This document shows, piece after piece, positions 9,621 to 20,698 of a stretch of 64,000 nt of DNA. Position numbers and translations under genes: made by a program. Source of the stretch: Periplaneta americana (taxonomy: Eukaryota > Arthropoda > Insecta > Blattodea > Blattidae); the NCBI RefSeq assembly GCF_040183065.1, contig NC_091119.1:207056298-207120297 (forward strand), written 5' to 3'. The notes beneath the pieces were generated by a model. The model was given only the letters and a program-made list of their open reading frames with translations. It was not told the DNA's origin and did no database searches. Each line of letters opens with the position of its first letter. The first letter of the stretch is position 1.

Positions 9621-11984
9621 CAACATGGTGAAATAAAGCTGAAAAATGGAGAAAATCCATTTTTTTTGTTTGTTTTTATGATCGTAGTTATATTTGAGAA
9701 TATCTTAAATGATCTAACCATGTAATCAAATGTGGAGAAACTTACGGCGCGTGAGTGAATGTTTTCTGGACTTCAAAGTTTTAAGCAATTTGTTTAATAA
9801 TAAAAACTCCTTGCATTACAGTTGTTAGATTCGTCTGAAACTTCTAACTAGGCCAATTAAATGTTGATAAATAAAATTTAATTAACATTTATGTGAAATA
9901 TTAATATTAAGTTCCTTCATGCCATATTCATACTGTATTTACATTAAAATATACTGTAATGGTAAATTCATTAAATTTAAAAATTCATTGTGACACACTA
10001 TTTAGATTGAGCTCAAAACCTAATTAATTTTATTCCCATGACTATTTTCAAGCTTTTAAGCAAATATGAACTAAAACATTTGAAAACTTCGACGCAAAGA
10101 ACGTCAATATAAAATATATTTAAAAAATAAAATTTCAAAATTATTAGTCCTAATGGCACCAAATTTTGTAGAGATGATAGTATTTTAGGCCTATTTACGT
10201 AGTTTAAATTTCACAAATGTTGGATGAAAATTGTGGAAGTTTTAAAAATCATGTGTGTTCCCTTAAAAAAGAACATTCATTTATCATGCCTTATTTTTCT
10301 TCACGTATCTTAATTTGCAATCAAAAACAAATGAAGTGTTCCACACTGAGATTCGACAAATCGTTGTCATGGAGATGGGCTCACTACATGTTTGGAGCGT
10401 TTCAGTTTTCATTATAACTGAACTGAATTTATTGAAATTACATAATGTTATAAATACTGTATTTTAAAAAAATATATAATTTGCAATCAACAGAGCAAAT
10501 GTTTGTGTCTGGGACAGATCAAGTTACATAATATAATGCTTGAAGTTAAGCGATATAATTGTAAGTCGAAATTGACAAAAGAAAACACTAGCAGAAAAAA
10601 AGAAACGAAAACATCTTTACGAAAAAACTAAAATAATGGGCAGTTTCAATTCATAGAAATATATTTAATTTTATTACTGAAAATGTTATTATTAAGATAA
10701 ACTTAAACGTAAATCAAACATCAGTCCCATGTGTGGTGTGGGAAGATATCGAAATTTCAATCTTAATTAAGTTTATCAAAAAACTTTCCATAACGCAAGA
10801 AGTGATTCACACATCTTTCTCCCAGTATTTCCTATTCCAATTTTAACATTTTCGGGACCAATGTTCACCCACAATACCCTGTCTGTTAATTCTAACAGGT
10901 CGTGCGAAGTCCTAACACTTCTTCCCGTTAGCTAGTTTCGGAACCCTGGCAATCAGCTGTACGCTGTTCTACGCATTTCTACGACCTCTACGCTTCCCTC
11001 TGAACTCAGGAGATGTGGAATCGCTTTTTTTGTGGTTTGATCGTCATGTTTTAGGCTCCTTCCTATTTAACCGGTATTGAGGAAATTCTGCACCTCCCCA
11101 ATTTCTGCTTCGGACATGTGAACCTCCGACGGTGCCAAATGAAATTTCGCACTACAGAATTCGTACCTACAGGCAGAATGTGGGTTTAAAAGAAGCTTTG
11201 TTTCTCCAAGGTTGACATACAATAGCAGTAGTGTTACCTTTTTGCTGTAAATAGTTAGTAACGTCTAGAAAACATGAAAAAAAAAAATAGAGGCAACAAT
11301 GTATGTATTTATTGTTGCAAGTGGTTGAGGGTAAGAAGCATCGGTCTTTTTTAATACTCAAGCGTCCCTAGAGGTAAAAATTACTCTTCAGTACTGCCAA
11401 CCACAGCGAGGGGTTTCCCTTCAGTGTACAGAACACCTGTCCCGCAAAAGAAATAAAACTTTTCCCTATTTGTTAGCACAAATTCTGGCATTATATACTT
11501 GAGAATCAATTATCACAGTGAAATGAAATCTCTTAAGAGAAACTGGAATAGAAGAGTATATAAAACTTCAGAGATACAGTCGATCTATCTCATAGCGGTA
11601 GCAGCCACTAAAGACTCCACAGCGTACTTCTAACTACGAACTCTCTATGAACTGTACTGTTATGACACACGTAGAATCACAAGAAGAAAATATGTCACCT
11701 TCCTAGTGATTGACTTATCATTAACCTTCGGCTTTCTTTCAATGTTCTCTTTCCCTTCCCTAATAGTAACGACTTAACAGCCACACAACGATATCTACAG
11801 AGACTACATCCTACTGAAAACTGGCCACATTTGAACTCACCAAGTCACAGGTCCAAATCCTGATGACTGCCAGGAATGGAGCTGCCAAAGGCGACCAAAT
11901 GGCGACATGGATCTGTAACAGAAGAAATTGGTATTACTGAATCAGTCGTCGGGTTATTTTGGAGACCATTTGTCTTATGTACCA
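9621..11984. other. No recognised feature
   Basis: About 2.4 kb, mostly AT-rich to 10700 and more balanced after. Short frames at 10217-10417 and 11167-11361 show no motif. I see no tRNA, TIR pair or LINE tail. Confidence 0.4.
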
Positions 11985-11989
11985 ATGGA

Positions 11990-12450
11990 GTGTAAGAATC
12001 GATTTGGTTTCAACTATCAACTGCAATCTTGTCGCACTTGATGCGAATTTGTTTAATATATTGTCGCATCTGATGGTCAGATGTTAAATGTTTTCATATT
12101 TCCTTAACAATACAGTGGGCCGTGATATTGCGTGATGGCCGTGCTAGCGAATGTGAATATTAAATATCTTAATTTATAGGTCTAATATAATCTCATTGTA
12201 TATGGAATAAATTCCTTATTAATACATTCGCCTAATAGTCTTATTCAAATATCACAATATCTCGTCCATAATTCATTAAATGAAAGTGCCTAGTTCGAAA
12301 TAAAATGTTATAATCTCAAATATTTGTTTGATTTTGCTGTGTCACTGATTATAACTTCTACAGCTACTGTCAAATGTTTACCCCTGAATTTCATATTACA
12401 GGAGGCCAAGGTCATGCCGGCCAATGAAATATTATAGACCTATTAACTGA
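11990..12450 (-). repeat. Dispersed repeat ZW, copy 1
   Basis: Reverse complement matches 47230-48020 in the same order: first the part with CAAATATTTGAGGTTATAAC-like sequence (12205-12450), then the part with CACGGCCATCACGCAATATC and CGACAAGATT (11990-12160). A third, partial copy lies at 29950-30135. About 460 bp without inserts. No TIR or coding frame seen. Nature unknown. Confidence 0.8.
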
Positions 12451-12874
12451 TTAACTAGTAAGTTACTTAAATTAAATAATTAACGACTTTACTGTGTTAA
12501 TATTTAAATTATGGTTTTATTTTACCCATTTGACCAGTTTCAATGTAATTTCCATTATCCTCTTAATTCTAGTCAATTCCCACGCTATCTTCTGGCTTCA
12601 TGGTGGGTGTGTTCATGACTGGTTATGCTGTATCGAAAAGGATGTGTTCTGAAATTCAATTTAGTGTTGAGGATGTGTTTTTGTGTGTCTAAGTTAGCAA
12701 TTTAAATATCTTACTTAATAGTAATATAATTATGTTATCTTCTATTTATTATTTTTTATTGTTATTCCAGTAGTTTTATAAAAATATTACTGGAGATCTC
12801 GTTTTTTCAGATCGCTCACTCGCGCTACGCTGGAACATGTAAAACTATTTTTTTTTTTTCGAAAGACCTTAAAC
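12451..12874. other. No recognised feature
   Basis: AT-rich, then a short GC-richer patch just before the 705-bp tandem repeat begins. Confidence 0.4.
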
Positions 12875-13579
12875 AGTAATATGCGTTACAAGAGCGGTAT
12901 GTTGACGTTTTCATGGTCGAGGAAAAGTTTGAAAAAGCGAAACGTAGTTGAGCTTCTTTAATTTCCGAAAATTGAAAGAAAGCATACCGCTCGTGTATCG
13001 TACATTATTTTGTGCGAAGATCGTTTATTACATACCTGAAAGAGGAATTTCTAATTAGTTGCAATGAAATCTCCATCTTGGTTTCTGTTCAATGACGGCA
13101 ACTTTGGAAAACAAATATATCTATCTTCAATATTGTTCCCATAAAATATATTTTCTGTGTTTACTATACTGCAGCAGGCCTTGATATACGTCTGTCTTTT
13201 TTTTTCCCCCAGTCTATGATGAGTCTGGAATCTTGTTGATTTTTTCACGGCTTACTTAATGTTACTTGCATCACGAATGAAGTAACTTTAAGGGAGTTGT
13301 AGAGTTTACTTAATTTTTTAAAATATTTAAAAACAATTAACAGTGCAATTTAGATGAAATAGCAGTGGTAAGTTTCCAATTTATAAATGTTACTATATTG
13401 CACGTATTTAAAAATAATATATTATAAGCCTAAAGCAGTAAAATGAATATGACGCTTAAGCGGTAAGAATAGGGAAATTGTTATGTGTGTTAAGTTGGGA
13501 ATACTGAATGTAGTATTTCACACTTACCGCGTATTGGTTTTGTGCGGAAAGCAAGCAAATACGCACGATCTCGCACAAT
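12875..13579 (+). repeat. 705-bp repeat unit, copy 1 (tandem)
   Basis: Begins AGTAATATGCGTTACAAGAG and ends CACGATCTCGCACAAT. Contains an inverted pair, AGAGCGGTATGTT near the start and AACATACCGCTC about 85 bp later, able to form a hairpin. Directly followed by copy 2. Short reverse frames inside are not conserved in length between copies. Confidence 0.93.
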
Positions 13580-14285
13580 AGTAATATGCGTTACAATAGC
13601 GGTATGTTGAAGTTTTCATGTTCGAGGAAAAGTTTGAAAAAGCGAAACGTAGTTGAGCTTTTTTAATTTCCGAGAATTGAAAGAAAACATACCGCTCGTG
13701 TATCGTACATTATTTTGTGCGAAGATCGTTTATTACATACCTGAAAGAGGAATTTCCAATTAGTTGCAATGAAATCTCCATCTTGGTTTCTGTTCAATGA
13801 CGGCAAATTTGCAGAACAGAAATACCTATCTTCAACATTATTGCTTTAAAATGTTTTCTGTGTTTACTATACTCCAGCAGGCCGTGATATACGTCTGTCT
13901 TTTTTTCCCCCCAGTCTATGATGAGTCTGGAATCTTGTTGATTTTTTCACGGCTTCCTTAATGTTACTTGCATCACGAATGCAGTAACTTTAGTGGAGTT
14001 GTAGAGTTTACTTAATTTTTGCAGATATTTAAAAACAATAATTAACAGTGCAATTTAGGTGAAATTGCAGTGGTAAGTTTCCAATTTATAATTATTACTA
14101 TATTGAACGTCTTTAAAATAATATGTTAAAAGCCTAAAGCAGTAAAATCAGTATGTCACTTAAGCGGTAAGAAGAGGGAAATTGTTATGTGTGTTAGGTT
14201 GGGAATACTGAATGTGGAATTTTAGACTTTCCGCGGGTTGGTTTTGTGCGGAAACCAAGCAAATACGCACGATCTCGCACAAAAA
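13580..14285 (+). repeat. 705-bp repeat unit, copy 2 (tandem)
   Basis: Same unit, clearly similar to copies 1 and 3, with scattered substitutions and small indels. It is closer to copy 3 (59655-60350) than to copy 1 at several positions, for example GGTTGGGAATACTGAATGTG and the AGACTTTCCG region. This suggests that the tandem pair is older than the spread to 59.6 kb, or that copy 3 came from this lineage. Confidence 0.93.
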
Positions 14286-14634
14286 TATATTTCATGACTT
14301 CTGGAAGAGAATTTGACATCCATCTCTACATTTACTTCAGGAGATAGTGATGTCGGGCTCACTTTGAAGAAAAAAATTAATGGAGTAAAATAGGCCATGA
14401 ACTGGAAATGAGTCTTAAGCAGCCTATAAGCGTGTTAGACCAAGACGTACACGAAGAAATGTCATGGAACTTAGGGGATGAAAAGAGAATAAAGATATTG
14501 GAATGAGATCAAGAAGATGGTGGATAACAACACGTGATACTCCAACTCTTCAAGGAAAGAAAGCTCTGGAATTTTTTCCGTACAGATGTATTACTTAAAG
14601 AAGAGAAAGGAAACCAGGGACTAGCCATGTCATT
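14286..14634. other. No recognised feature
   Basis: About 350 bp between the tandem repeat and a LINE. The open frame from 14534 runs into LINE sequence only at about 14637. Confidence 0.4.
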
Positions 14635-15273
14635 AGAGCCTGCCTGGAGAGAAATAATAAATAGGTTGCAGCCGACAAATTACTCTTCAAGGAACGACCA
14701 CTCATATAAATTGAGGGAAAGAAGACAGAGGACGGCCACTGGAAAGTTTTCTTTTCTCAATCGTACTATCAGGGACTGGAATGCTTTACCTGCAAACTTA
14801 CTAAAGACTTTACCAACAACCAAAAATGTATCCAAAAATGTATTTAAAAATAGGCTTAAGGACTTTACTAATAGACGGTCATTATACACAGTATTTAAAG
14901 GGTGTAAATGATATGTTGTTATTGAAGTGTTGTATCAGTGAAGAATTATGTTGTGTCAGTGAAGCGTGTTGTGTAAGTGAAACGTGTTCCTGTCAGTGAA
15001 GCTTTATAGTTTATAGTGGCAGTGCAAAGTATTTGAACAGTGAAATGTTTTTGAAGTGTTAGTGAAATCAGGATAGAATCGGTGAAATGTGTCGTAGTTC
15101 CAGTGCAGTGAGTGAGTTGACAGCGAAATGAGTGTAATGTTGAAAGGTACTTGTGCAGATATGAACATATCGTACTCGTGGGTTTTAGTTCGAACTTAGG
15201 TTTAAGATACAAATTAGATTTACTTTAAATGTTATTTTAAGTGATGGTGCTTCATTCAATTTAGGATATTCCC

Positions 15274-15322
<49 letters not shown>

Positions 15323-15466
15323 AATTATTGTTAGTATTAATTATTAGTATTATTATTAATTGTATTTTTAATTAACAAGTTCATTATTGTCATTATTGAG
15401 TGTAATTAGTTACCACTGCCACCGGGTATATACCCATTGCAGTGTGAATAAATACATACATACATA
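14635..15466 (+). mobile_element. LINE family C, RT C-terminus plus 3' UTR
   Basis: Encodes EPAWREIINRLQPTNYSSRN, then HSYKLRERRQRT, then NRTIRDWNALPANLLK and FKNRLKDFTNRR (to 14911), the end of a CR1/L2-type reverse transcriptase. The same residues occur at 52235-52738. The 3' UTR has many GTGAA-containing short repeats (14930-15130), an (ATT)n run at 15275-15320, and the family 3' signature GTTACCACTGCCACCGGG with a CATACATACAT tail. 5' truncated near 14635. Confidence 0.9.
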
Positions 15467-15855
15467 TATAAATCAATGCTTAAAACAACAGGCAAGGTTT
15501 CTCACCTACACAGACTCGTAAATTGCACGTTCTGTCAATTCGTCGGGCGATCCTTGTTTCCTTCAAGAGGAGAGTTCGCTTCAGTTTTGTTTCTTTCAGA
15601 AGTTGTAACGCAAAGGAGGGAAGGAGAAACCGTCCATGCGACGAAGAATGAATCATGCTTGAATCACTCTGCACTCTGGTTGAAATGATTCTGTTTCATT
15701 AAGAGCTGAGTGGGTGGGGTTGAAGGGATGCATGTCTTGTTTCAAAGAGCACAAGGGGAGCCTGAAAGGAGCGAAGAGAGGGAAACTTCAACTGAACTAG
15801 TTTCGGGATGAAATACCCAGTGGAAATTAAACGACGAAGGGGCGAGGACAGATAC
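15467..15855. other. No recognised feature
   Basis: Nearly 400 bp of GC-moderate sequence with overlapping short frames on both strands and no motif. Confidence 0.4.

Positions 15856-15929
<74 letters not shown>
15856..15929. repeat. (AAT)n microsatellite
   Basis: About 24 units, one of the longest uninterrupted triplet arrays here. No LINE signature adjoins it, so its origin is open. Confidence 0.95.
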
Positions 15930-15930
<1 letters not shown>

Positions 15931-16034
15931 GAAGTGATTTTTAATAAATGCTTTACAGTTCTACTATATATGCCATTAATCATATGAAATAATTTAAAGA
16001 AATTATTATTATTATTGAATAATTTCAAGGAAAA

Positions 16035-16113
16035 ATTGTTCCGGAGCCGGGTATCGATCCCGGGACCCTTCGCTTAGCGCGCGAACGCTCTACCGACTGA
16101 GCTACCCCAGGAA
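16035..16113 (-). other. tRNA-like module (left arm)
   Basis: Reverse strand folds as D stem GCTC/GAGC, anticodon stem TTCGC/GCGAA and T stem CCGGG/CCCGG. The acceptor stem pairs imperfectly. Loop position 33 is C and the T loop is ATCGATA instead of TTCRANY. These departures argue for a SINE head, not a working tRNA. Confidence 0.6.
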
Positions 16114-16292
16114 CTATACACGACACCGTCACATTTTTTCTTTTTATGTATTTATTTATTTTTTTATTTATTTTTTTATTTTTGGAATAGACTATATAGA
16201 CAGACAACATTCTGGATGGCTCGGTGGTTACTTTCAGGAAATGCTGCTGTACACATAAACTCTAGAAAATAAAATTGTGACGGTGTCGTGTA

Positions 16293-16371
16293 TAGTTCCT
16301 GGGGTAGCTCAGTCGGTAGAGCGTTCGCGCGCTAAGCGAAGGGTCCCGGGATCGATACCCGGCTCCAGAAC
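16293..16371 (+). other. tRNA-like module (right arm)
   Basis: Mirror copy of the left-arm module with one substitution near the 3' acceptor side (CTCCAGA versus CTCCGGA). Same anticodon loop and same non-canonical T loop. Pol III A and B box candidates are intact, so transcription outward is possible in principle. Confidence 0.6.
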
Positions 16372-16465
16372 AATTTTTCCTTGAAATTATTCAAACCTGC
16401 TTTACAGGGAGCTACTACCTGAAAGCCAGATTTGCATATTATTATTATTATTAGGCTATTATTAT

Positions 16466-17246
16466 TTCCTTACTGGCTTTTAAGGAACCCGGAGGTTCAT
16501 TGCCGCCCTCACATAAGCCCGCCATTGGTCCCTATCCTCTGCAAGATTAATCCATTCTCTATCATCATATGGCACCTCCCTCAAATCCATTTTAATATTA
16601 TATTCCCATCTACGTCTCGGCCTCCCCAAAGGTCTTTTTCCCTTCGGCCTCCCAACTAACACTCTATATGCATTTCTAGACTCGCCCATACGTGCTGCAT
16701 GCCCTGCCCATCTCAAACGTCTGGATTTAATGTTCCTAATTATGTCAGGTGAAGAATACAATGCGTGAAGTTCTGTGTTGTGTAACTTTCTCCATTCTCC
16801 TGTAACTTCATCCCGCTTAGCCCCAAATATTTTCCTAAGCACCTTATTCTCAAACAACCTTAATCTCTGTTCCTCTCTCGAAGTGAGAGTCCAAGTTTCA
16901 CAACCATACAGAACAACCGGTAATATAACTGTTTTATTAATTCTAACTTTCAGATTTTTTGACAGCAGACTGCATGACAAAAGCTTCTCAACCGAATAAT
17001 AACACGCTTTTCCCATATTTATTCTGCGTTTAATTTCTTCCCGAGTGGCATTTATATTTCTTACTGTTGCTCCAAGATATTTGAATTTTTCCACCTCTTC
17101 GAAGAATAGATCTCCAATTTTTCTATTTCCATTTCGTACAATATTCCGGTCACGAGGGATAATCATATACTTAGTCTTTTCGGGATTTACTTCCAATCCT
17201 ATCGCTTTACTTGCTTCAAGTAGAATTTCCGCTTCTTCCCTAATCG

Positions 17247-17247
<1 letters not shown>
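16466..17247 (-). mobile_element. RTE-like LINE, RT C-terminal half and 3' end
   Basis: Reverse frame 17196-16480 (238 codons, no stop) runs [117 protein letters not shown] and LRVP. This is the segment just after the RT catalytic YADD box to the protein's end. The first codon is only where the 5' truncation falls. The 3' end abuts an (ATT)n tract at 16438-16465. The long intact frame implies a young insertion. Clade assignment (RTE or relative) rests on the LYGCETWT...RLRWAGH pattern and short repeat tails. Confidence 0.93.

Positions 17248-17289
<42 letters not shown>
17248..17289. repeat. (ATT)n microsatellite
   Basis: About 14 units at the 5' truncation point of the reverse-oriented LINE, so not that LINE's own tail. 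Confidence 0.93.
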
Positions 17290-17293
<4 letters not shown>

Positions 17294-19015
17294 TGTGGGA
17301 TTTAAACGATTAATCGATCAATTTCTGTTGTAACATTACAGTACAGTACAGTAGTTACAGGTAGTATATTTGTTTTGTATTCAAACCCTTATTACGTTCG
17401 TGTAAGGAAAACTACCCTTATAGAGGGTGAATTTAGGCAAAATTAAATTAATTTAGACGTAATTTGTAACTTTTCTCCTATCTAAAACAGACCCATTCAG
17501 CAACACATCTAACAATTGATCAATGTTACATTTGTTTGGATCAAATTTCTGCATATTTAAAAGATAAAACTAAAATTGTTTCAAACATTTACTGTCATAA
17601 TACACTGTTCTCTTAAATTGACTTAACATATTGGGAACAAAGTCGATGGCTTTCCCAAAACACAGTATGGAACGTTTCATATAAAACAATTCTTATCTCG
17701 AAAAGGAAGCTAAAATCGAGCAAAATTGTACTCAACTTTCTTGTTTGAAATATCTCAAAGAATAACCCCCTGAAATTAATGATATTACTTGGTCCACTCG
17801 TATAATGCATGTTATACGTTACAAGATAGTTCCTGTTCTTGCAGTGATATCAGACCTCTGAATAAACAAGTAACCGATAATTTGATAGAGTTGACAACAG
17901 TTAAGTTGAACGTGTTTGGGAATTTCAATCACAGGGCTGCATCCCATTACCTTGTTCGTCACGTGTTGCGAACAGGATTCCCCCCTTTGATTCAGACGTG
18001 CTTCAATCTCGTGGAAAGAGGAAGAATATGCTGTTTTAAAAAGGAAACGCCATAAAAACAGCAGCCTGTAACATCGTTATGGGTCACGTTTGCAACAGTC
18101 AAATTAGTGGCTCGGGAACCGAGGCGGTTCAACAAATTGCTGGGCTTGTAGGAAAAGGGCCAAGGGTTTAATATAAGGGGGGAAGGAATTGAATTAAAAC
18201 CTTGTTTATATCCCTTCTCACTTTTTTCAGGCCTCACATTAACTCCATCATATGAGGTTCGAATGAGTCCAAGATTGGAGTTAAATCGGGCTCCGGAAGG
18301 GGGAGGAACTACGTCAGCAGTACGGAGGGAAATTTGGTTATAGTGAATGAAATGTAACATTTTTGTTGAAGTATTAGATAGACTACAACTGCATTCTTGA
18401 GCAGGATATTTTAACGTGAGACGTTTATGATCGACAGTCAACTGAATAAAATGTTACGAAAATGTTAACATTTGACATCAGTTGCTTAGCAACTGCAATG
18501 AGCTAAGTCAAGTCACAAAATTCTGACTTCACTTGTTTAGCAAATGATAAGATTCTTACATTGATATGAAGCTACTTCCCTGTAATAATTTCATTCTTGT
18601 ATACTTATTTCTCTTCTCATAGCCCTACACGGTACTCCAACAAACCAATTCACGTGAAACATAGTCAATTCCCTTGTAAATACTTGTATAGATACAGTAT
18701 ACGGTATATATTCAGTAAAAAAAAAAAATAAACGAAAAATAATAATTTATAATATAGCACATAAATTTCATTAAATTTATTTCACTTTCTATCACATTGG
18801 GTAGTTTGTTGTTCAATTTGTTTCGATGCTCTATAAGACAATCATATCTCGTAAACAGTCGGGAATATCCTGCCGCCTCTTCTCGAGGGTTGATAAAATG
18901 TGTTTTCCTTCACTGACTTAATACAATTTGCCTTTCAGTTCTTCAGAGTTTACCGAAATCACAGATCTATAGCAATTGTTTTCGACATAGCTCCCCTTGT
19001 TTATAAAGATTTATA
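17290..19015. other. No recognised gene
   Basis: 1.7 kb of apparently single-copy DNA. A reverse frame of 149 codons (17992-18441) lies in the GC-richer part. It shows no domain I recognise and no splice-supported extension. A 17-bp near-palindrome (CAGTTGCTTAGCAACTG) is at 18479-18495. Confidence 0.4.
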
Positions 19016-19512
19016 TTTTTACTACGTCATACTAATTTTGATCAATAAAACGGTACAGACCGACGTGTTTCGACCCATCGTGGCTGCTTATCCTACAATT
19101 TTATCACCTCCCTAACATTTGTTTTTATCACTTCCCTAGCATTTGTTTATTTCATCACCTCCCTAGCATTTGTTCCTTTGTTTGCCAACATTGTGCTTTC
19201 AATAATTGTACCTTTGCACCTCTCTGGGCTAGCAACCCATTGAGAGTCATTTTCACATTGCTTTCAAGTCTTAAATGAGGACATAATGCAAGAACTTCAA
19301 ATAGAACCCATTATACAGTTCATCAGCAAATATCAACTTCAGTGGAAGGGTCATCTCGAACGAATGAATCGATGCTGAATTCCAAAAGCACTGTTTCATT
19401 ACCATCCATATGGCAAAAGATCTCTAGGCCGTCCAAAGAAGAGATGGACTGAAAATTCTAGTTTGAGACCGTAACAGGCCACTTGGTCTAATACTTGTTA
19501 GGAAGATGATGC

Positions 19513-19553
<41 letters not shown>

Positions 19554-20072
19554 GTACCTTTTAAAATGATTCATGTTTATTTCATCATCCTTAATTAAAA
19601 CTTTTCTATCATTTATCTTGTTCATATTATTTAGGTTATGTTATAGCTTCTGCTGTATCAGATTATGGATAGTCACGTATCAGAGATTGTTTAATATATA
19701 TTGATAATTGAAGTGGGATGGAACTGTTCGAATAAAAATTAAACTGAATCAACAAGCCTTCTTGACTAGTAATCGTCCATAGAGTTCAATCAAGATTGTA
19801 TAGTTGGCACAACTGGTAACAAGAGAACAGCAAATCATAACACATTACTGCCATCTGACGAAATATTTGTAATGATGAGATGTCACAATTATACATTTTC
19901 AAAACAGTTTAGAATTTTAGTAAGTCAATTAATATTTTATTGTATTAGAGTACTTCGTTTCTTCTAATCTTTATATACTTTCTTCTCATCATATAATAGT
20001 CAATTAAATCCCACTCGAGTTTTGATTTTCTCTAGATAAATCAAAACCTCTAGTGAGATTATTGTTGATAAA
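19016..20072 (+). repeat. Dispersed repeat X, copy A (split by a LINE)
   Basis: Matches 49498-50893 in order: TACTACGTCATACTA start, then imperfect tandem CCCTAGCATTTG blocks, then GGTTATGTTATAGCTTCTGC, then TAGTCAATTAAATCCCACTC and an end near GTTGATAA. The tandem 156-bp array of copy B is missing here, and a LINE F insertion (19216-19550) interrupts it. No TIRs. About 720 bp without the insert. Nature unknown. Confidence 0.8.
19216..19550 (+). mobile_element. LINE family F 3' end with 11-bp TSD
   Basis: Flanked by ATTGTACCTTT at 19205-19215 and 19551-19561. The 3' part reads QLQWKGHLERM, then PKALFHYHPYGKRSLGRPKK and RW, the end of a LINE protein of the RTE/BovB kind, and then a (GATGAT)n tail at 19506-19550. 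Stops interrupt it. A relative with a (GAA)n tail is at 47641-47923. Severely 5' truncated. Confidence 0.88.
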
Positions 20073-20330
20073 AATCAGAGAAATAAACAAGCATCCAAAT
20101 AGGTCGGTCGGTCTGTTATTTTATCTGATTAATATTATTACCTTATTGTCTGTCTGTATAAATATTGCAGCTTTTGTCACAATAATACTTAATTCATTAA
20201 TTGTGTAGTTTTAGTCTTAGTTTATTATTGTTATATTTTCATGATATACCTTAACATGTATGCAGCTACTGTAATTGTAGCATTTCTCTGTTGTAACAAA
20301 TAAATAAATGCAATAAAAATATAGATATAA

Positions 20331-20334
<4 letters not shown>
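20073..20334. other. No recognised feature
   Basis: AT-rich; includes a GGTCGGTCGGTC short repeat near 20102. Nothing else. Confidence 0.4.

Positions 20335-20384
<50 letters not shown>
20335..20384. repeat. (TA)n microsatellite
   Basis: About 25 TA units. Confidence 0.97.
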
Positions 20385-20387
<3 letters not shown>

Positions 20388-20698
20388 TAATATACTAGAG
20401 TAAGAGTGGTAACCAATGATTCCAAAGAATAAGAAAAGATAAACGAGATGGGATAGCAGAAGAAATAATACAGAATAGAAAGAGGTTTAGAAGGTTAATT
20501 CAAAGCTTTAAAGCTTTAAAGCTCTCCACGTGAAGGAAAGGAAGAAAACAACATCTGGACAGAAGAGTGAAAAAAACTGAGTGTCAGATGGAGAAAAGGA
20601 AGTGGAAAAGAAGAAACAGAAATAAATATAGTGACTTGCTTCACATGGTCCCTAGATGGGCTGAAAAGCGAATAAGAAGAAGAATATAAATAAATAAA
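20385..20698. other. Purine-rich spacer, possible LINE 3' UTR debris
   Basis: Strongly A/G-biased on the plus strand with AAGCTTTAAAGCTTTAAAGC at about 20505. Ends in AAGAAGAAGAATATAAATAA, which resembles a LINE tail, but no coding signature supports that. Confidence 0.35.

Larger units (their letters stand above)
16017..16392. mobile_element. Fold-back element: two tRNA-like modules head to head
   Basis: Two arms of about 118 bp (16017-16135 and 16271-16392) are inverted copies with about one mismatch over most of their length, separated by an AT-rich loop of about 135 bp. Each arm ends GAATAATTTC or GAAATTATTC and carries a tRNA-like module with an A-box region (GTAGCTCAGTCGGTAGAGC) and a B-box-like GGGATCGATACCC. 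Anticodon arm TTCGC/GCGAA holds the loop GCGCTAA, with C where canonical tRNAs have U33. The 3' sides of both modules face outward. The element is bounded on the left by (ATT)n. This is not a canonical tRNA gene pair; it is most like a SINE inverted dimer. Confidence 0.8.

Noticed and set aside
16035-16371. A divergent pair of functional tRNA-Ser genes (nominal anticodon GCU)
   Set aside because: Position 33 is C, the T loop is non-canonical, acceptor pairing is imperfect and the homology extends well outside the tRNA on both sides.
17992-18441. 149-codon reverse frame as a host gene
   Set aside because: No known domain, no clear start context and an opposing frame overlaps it.
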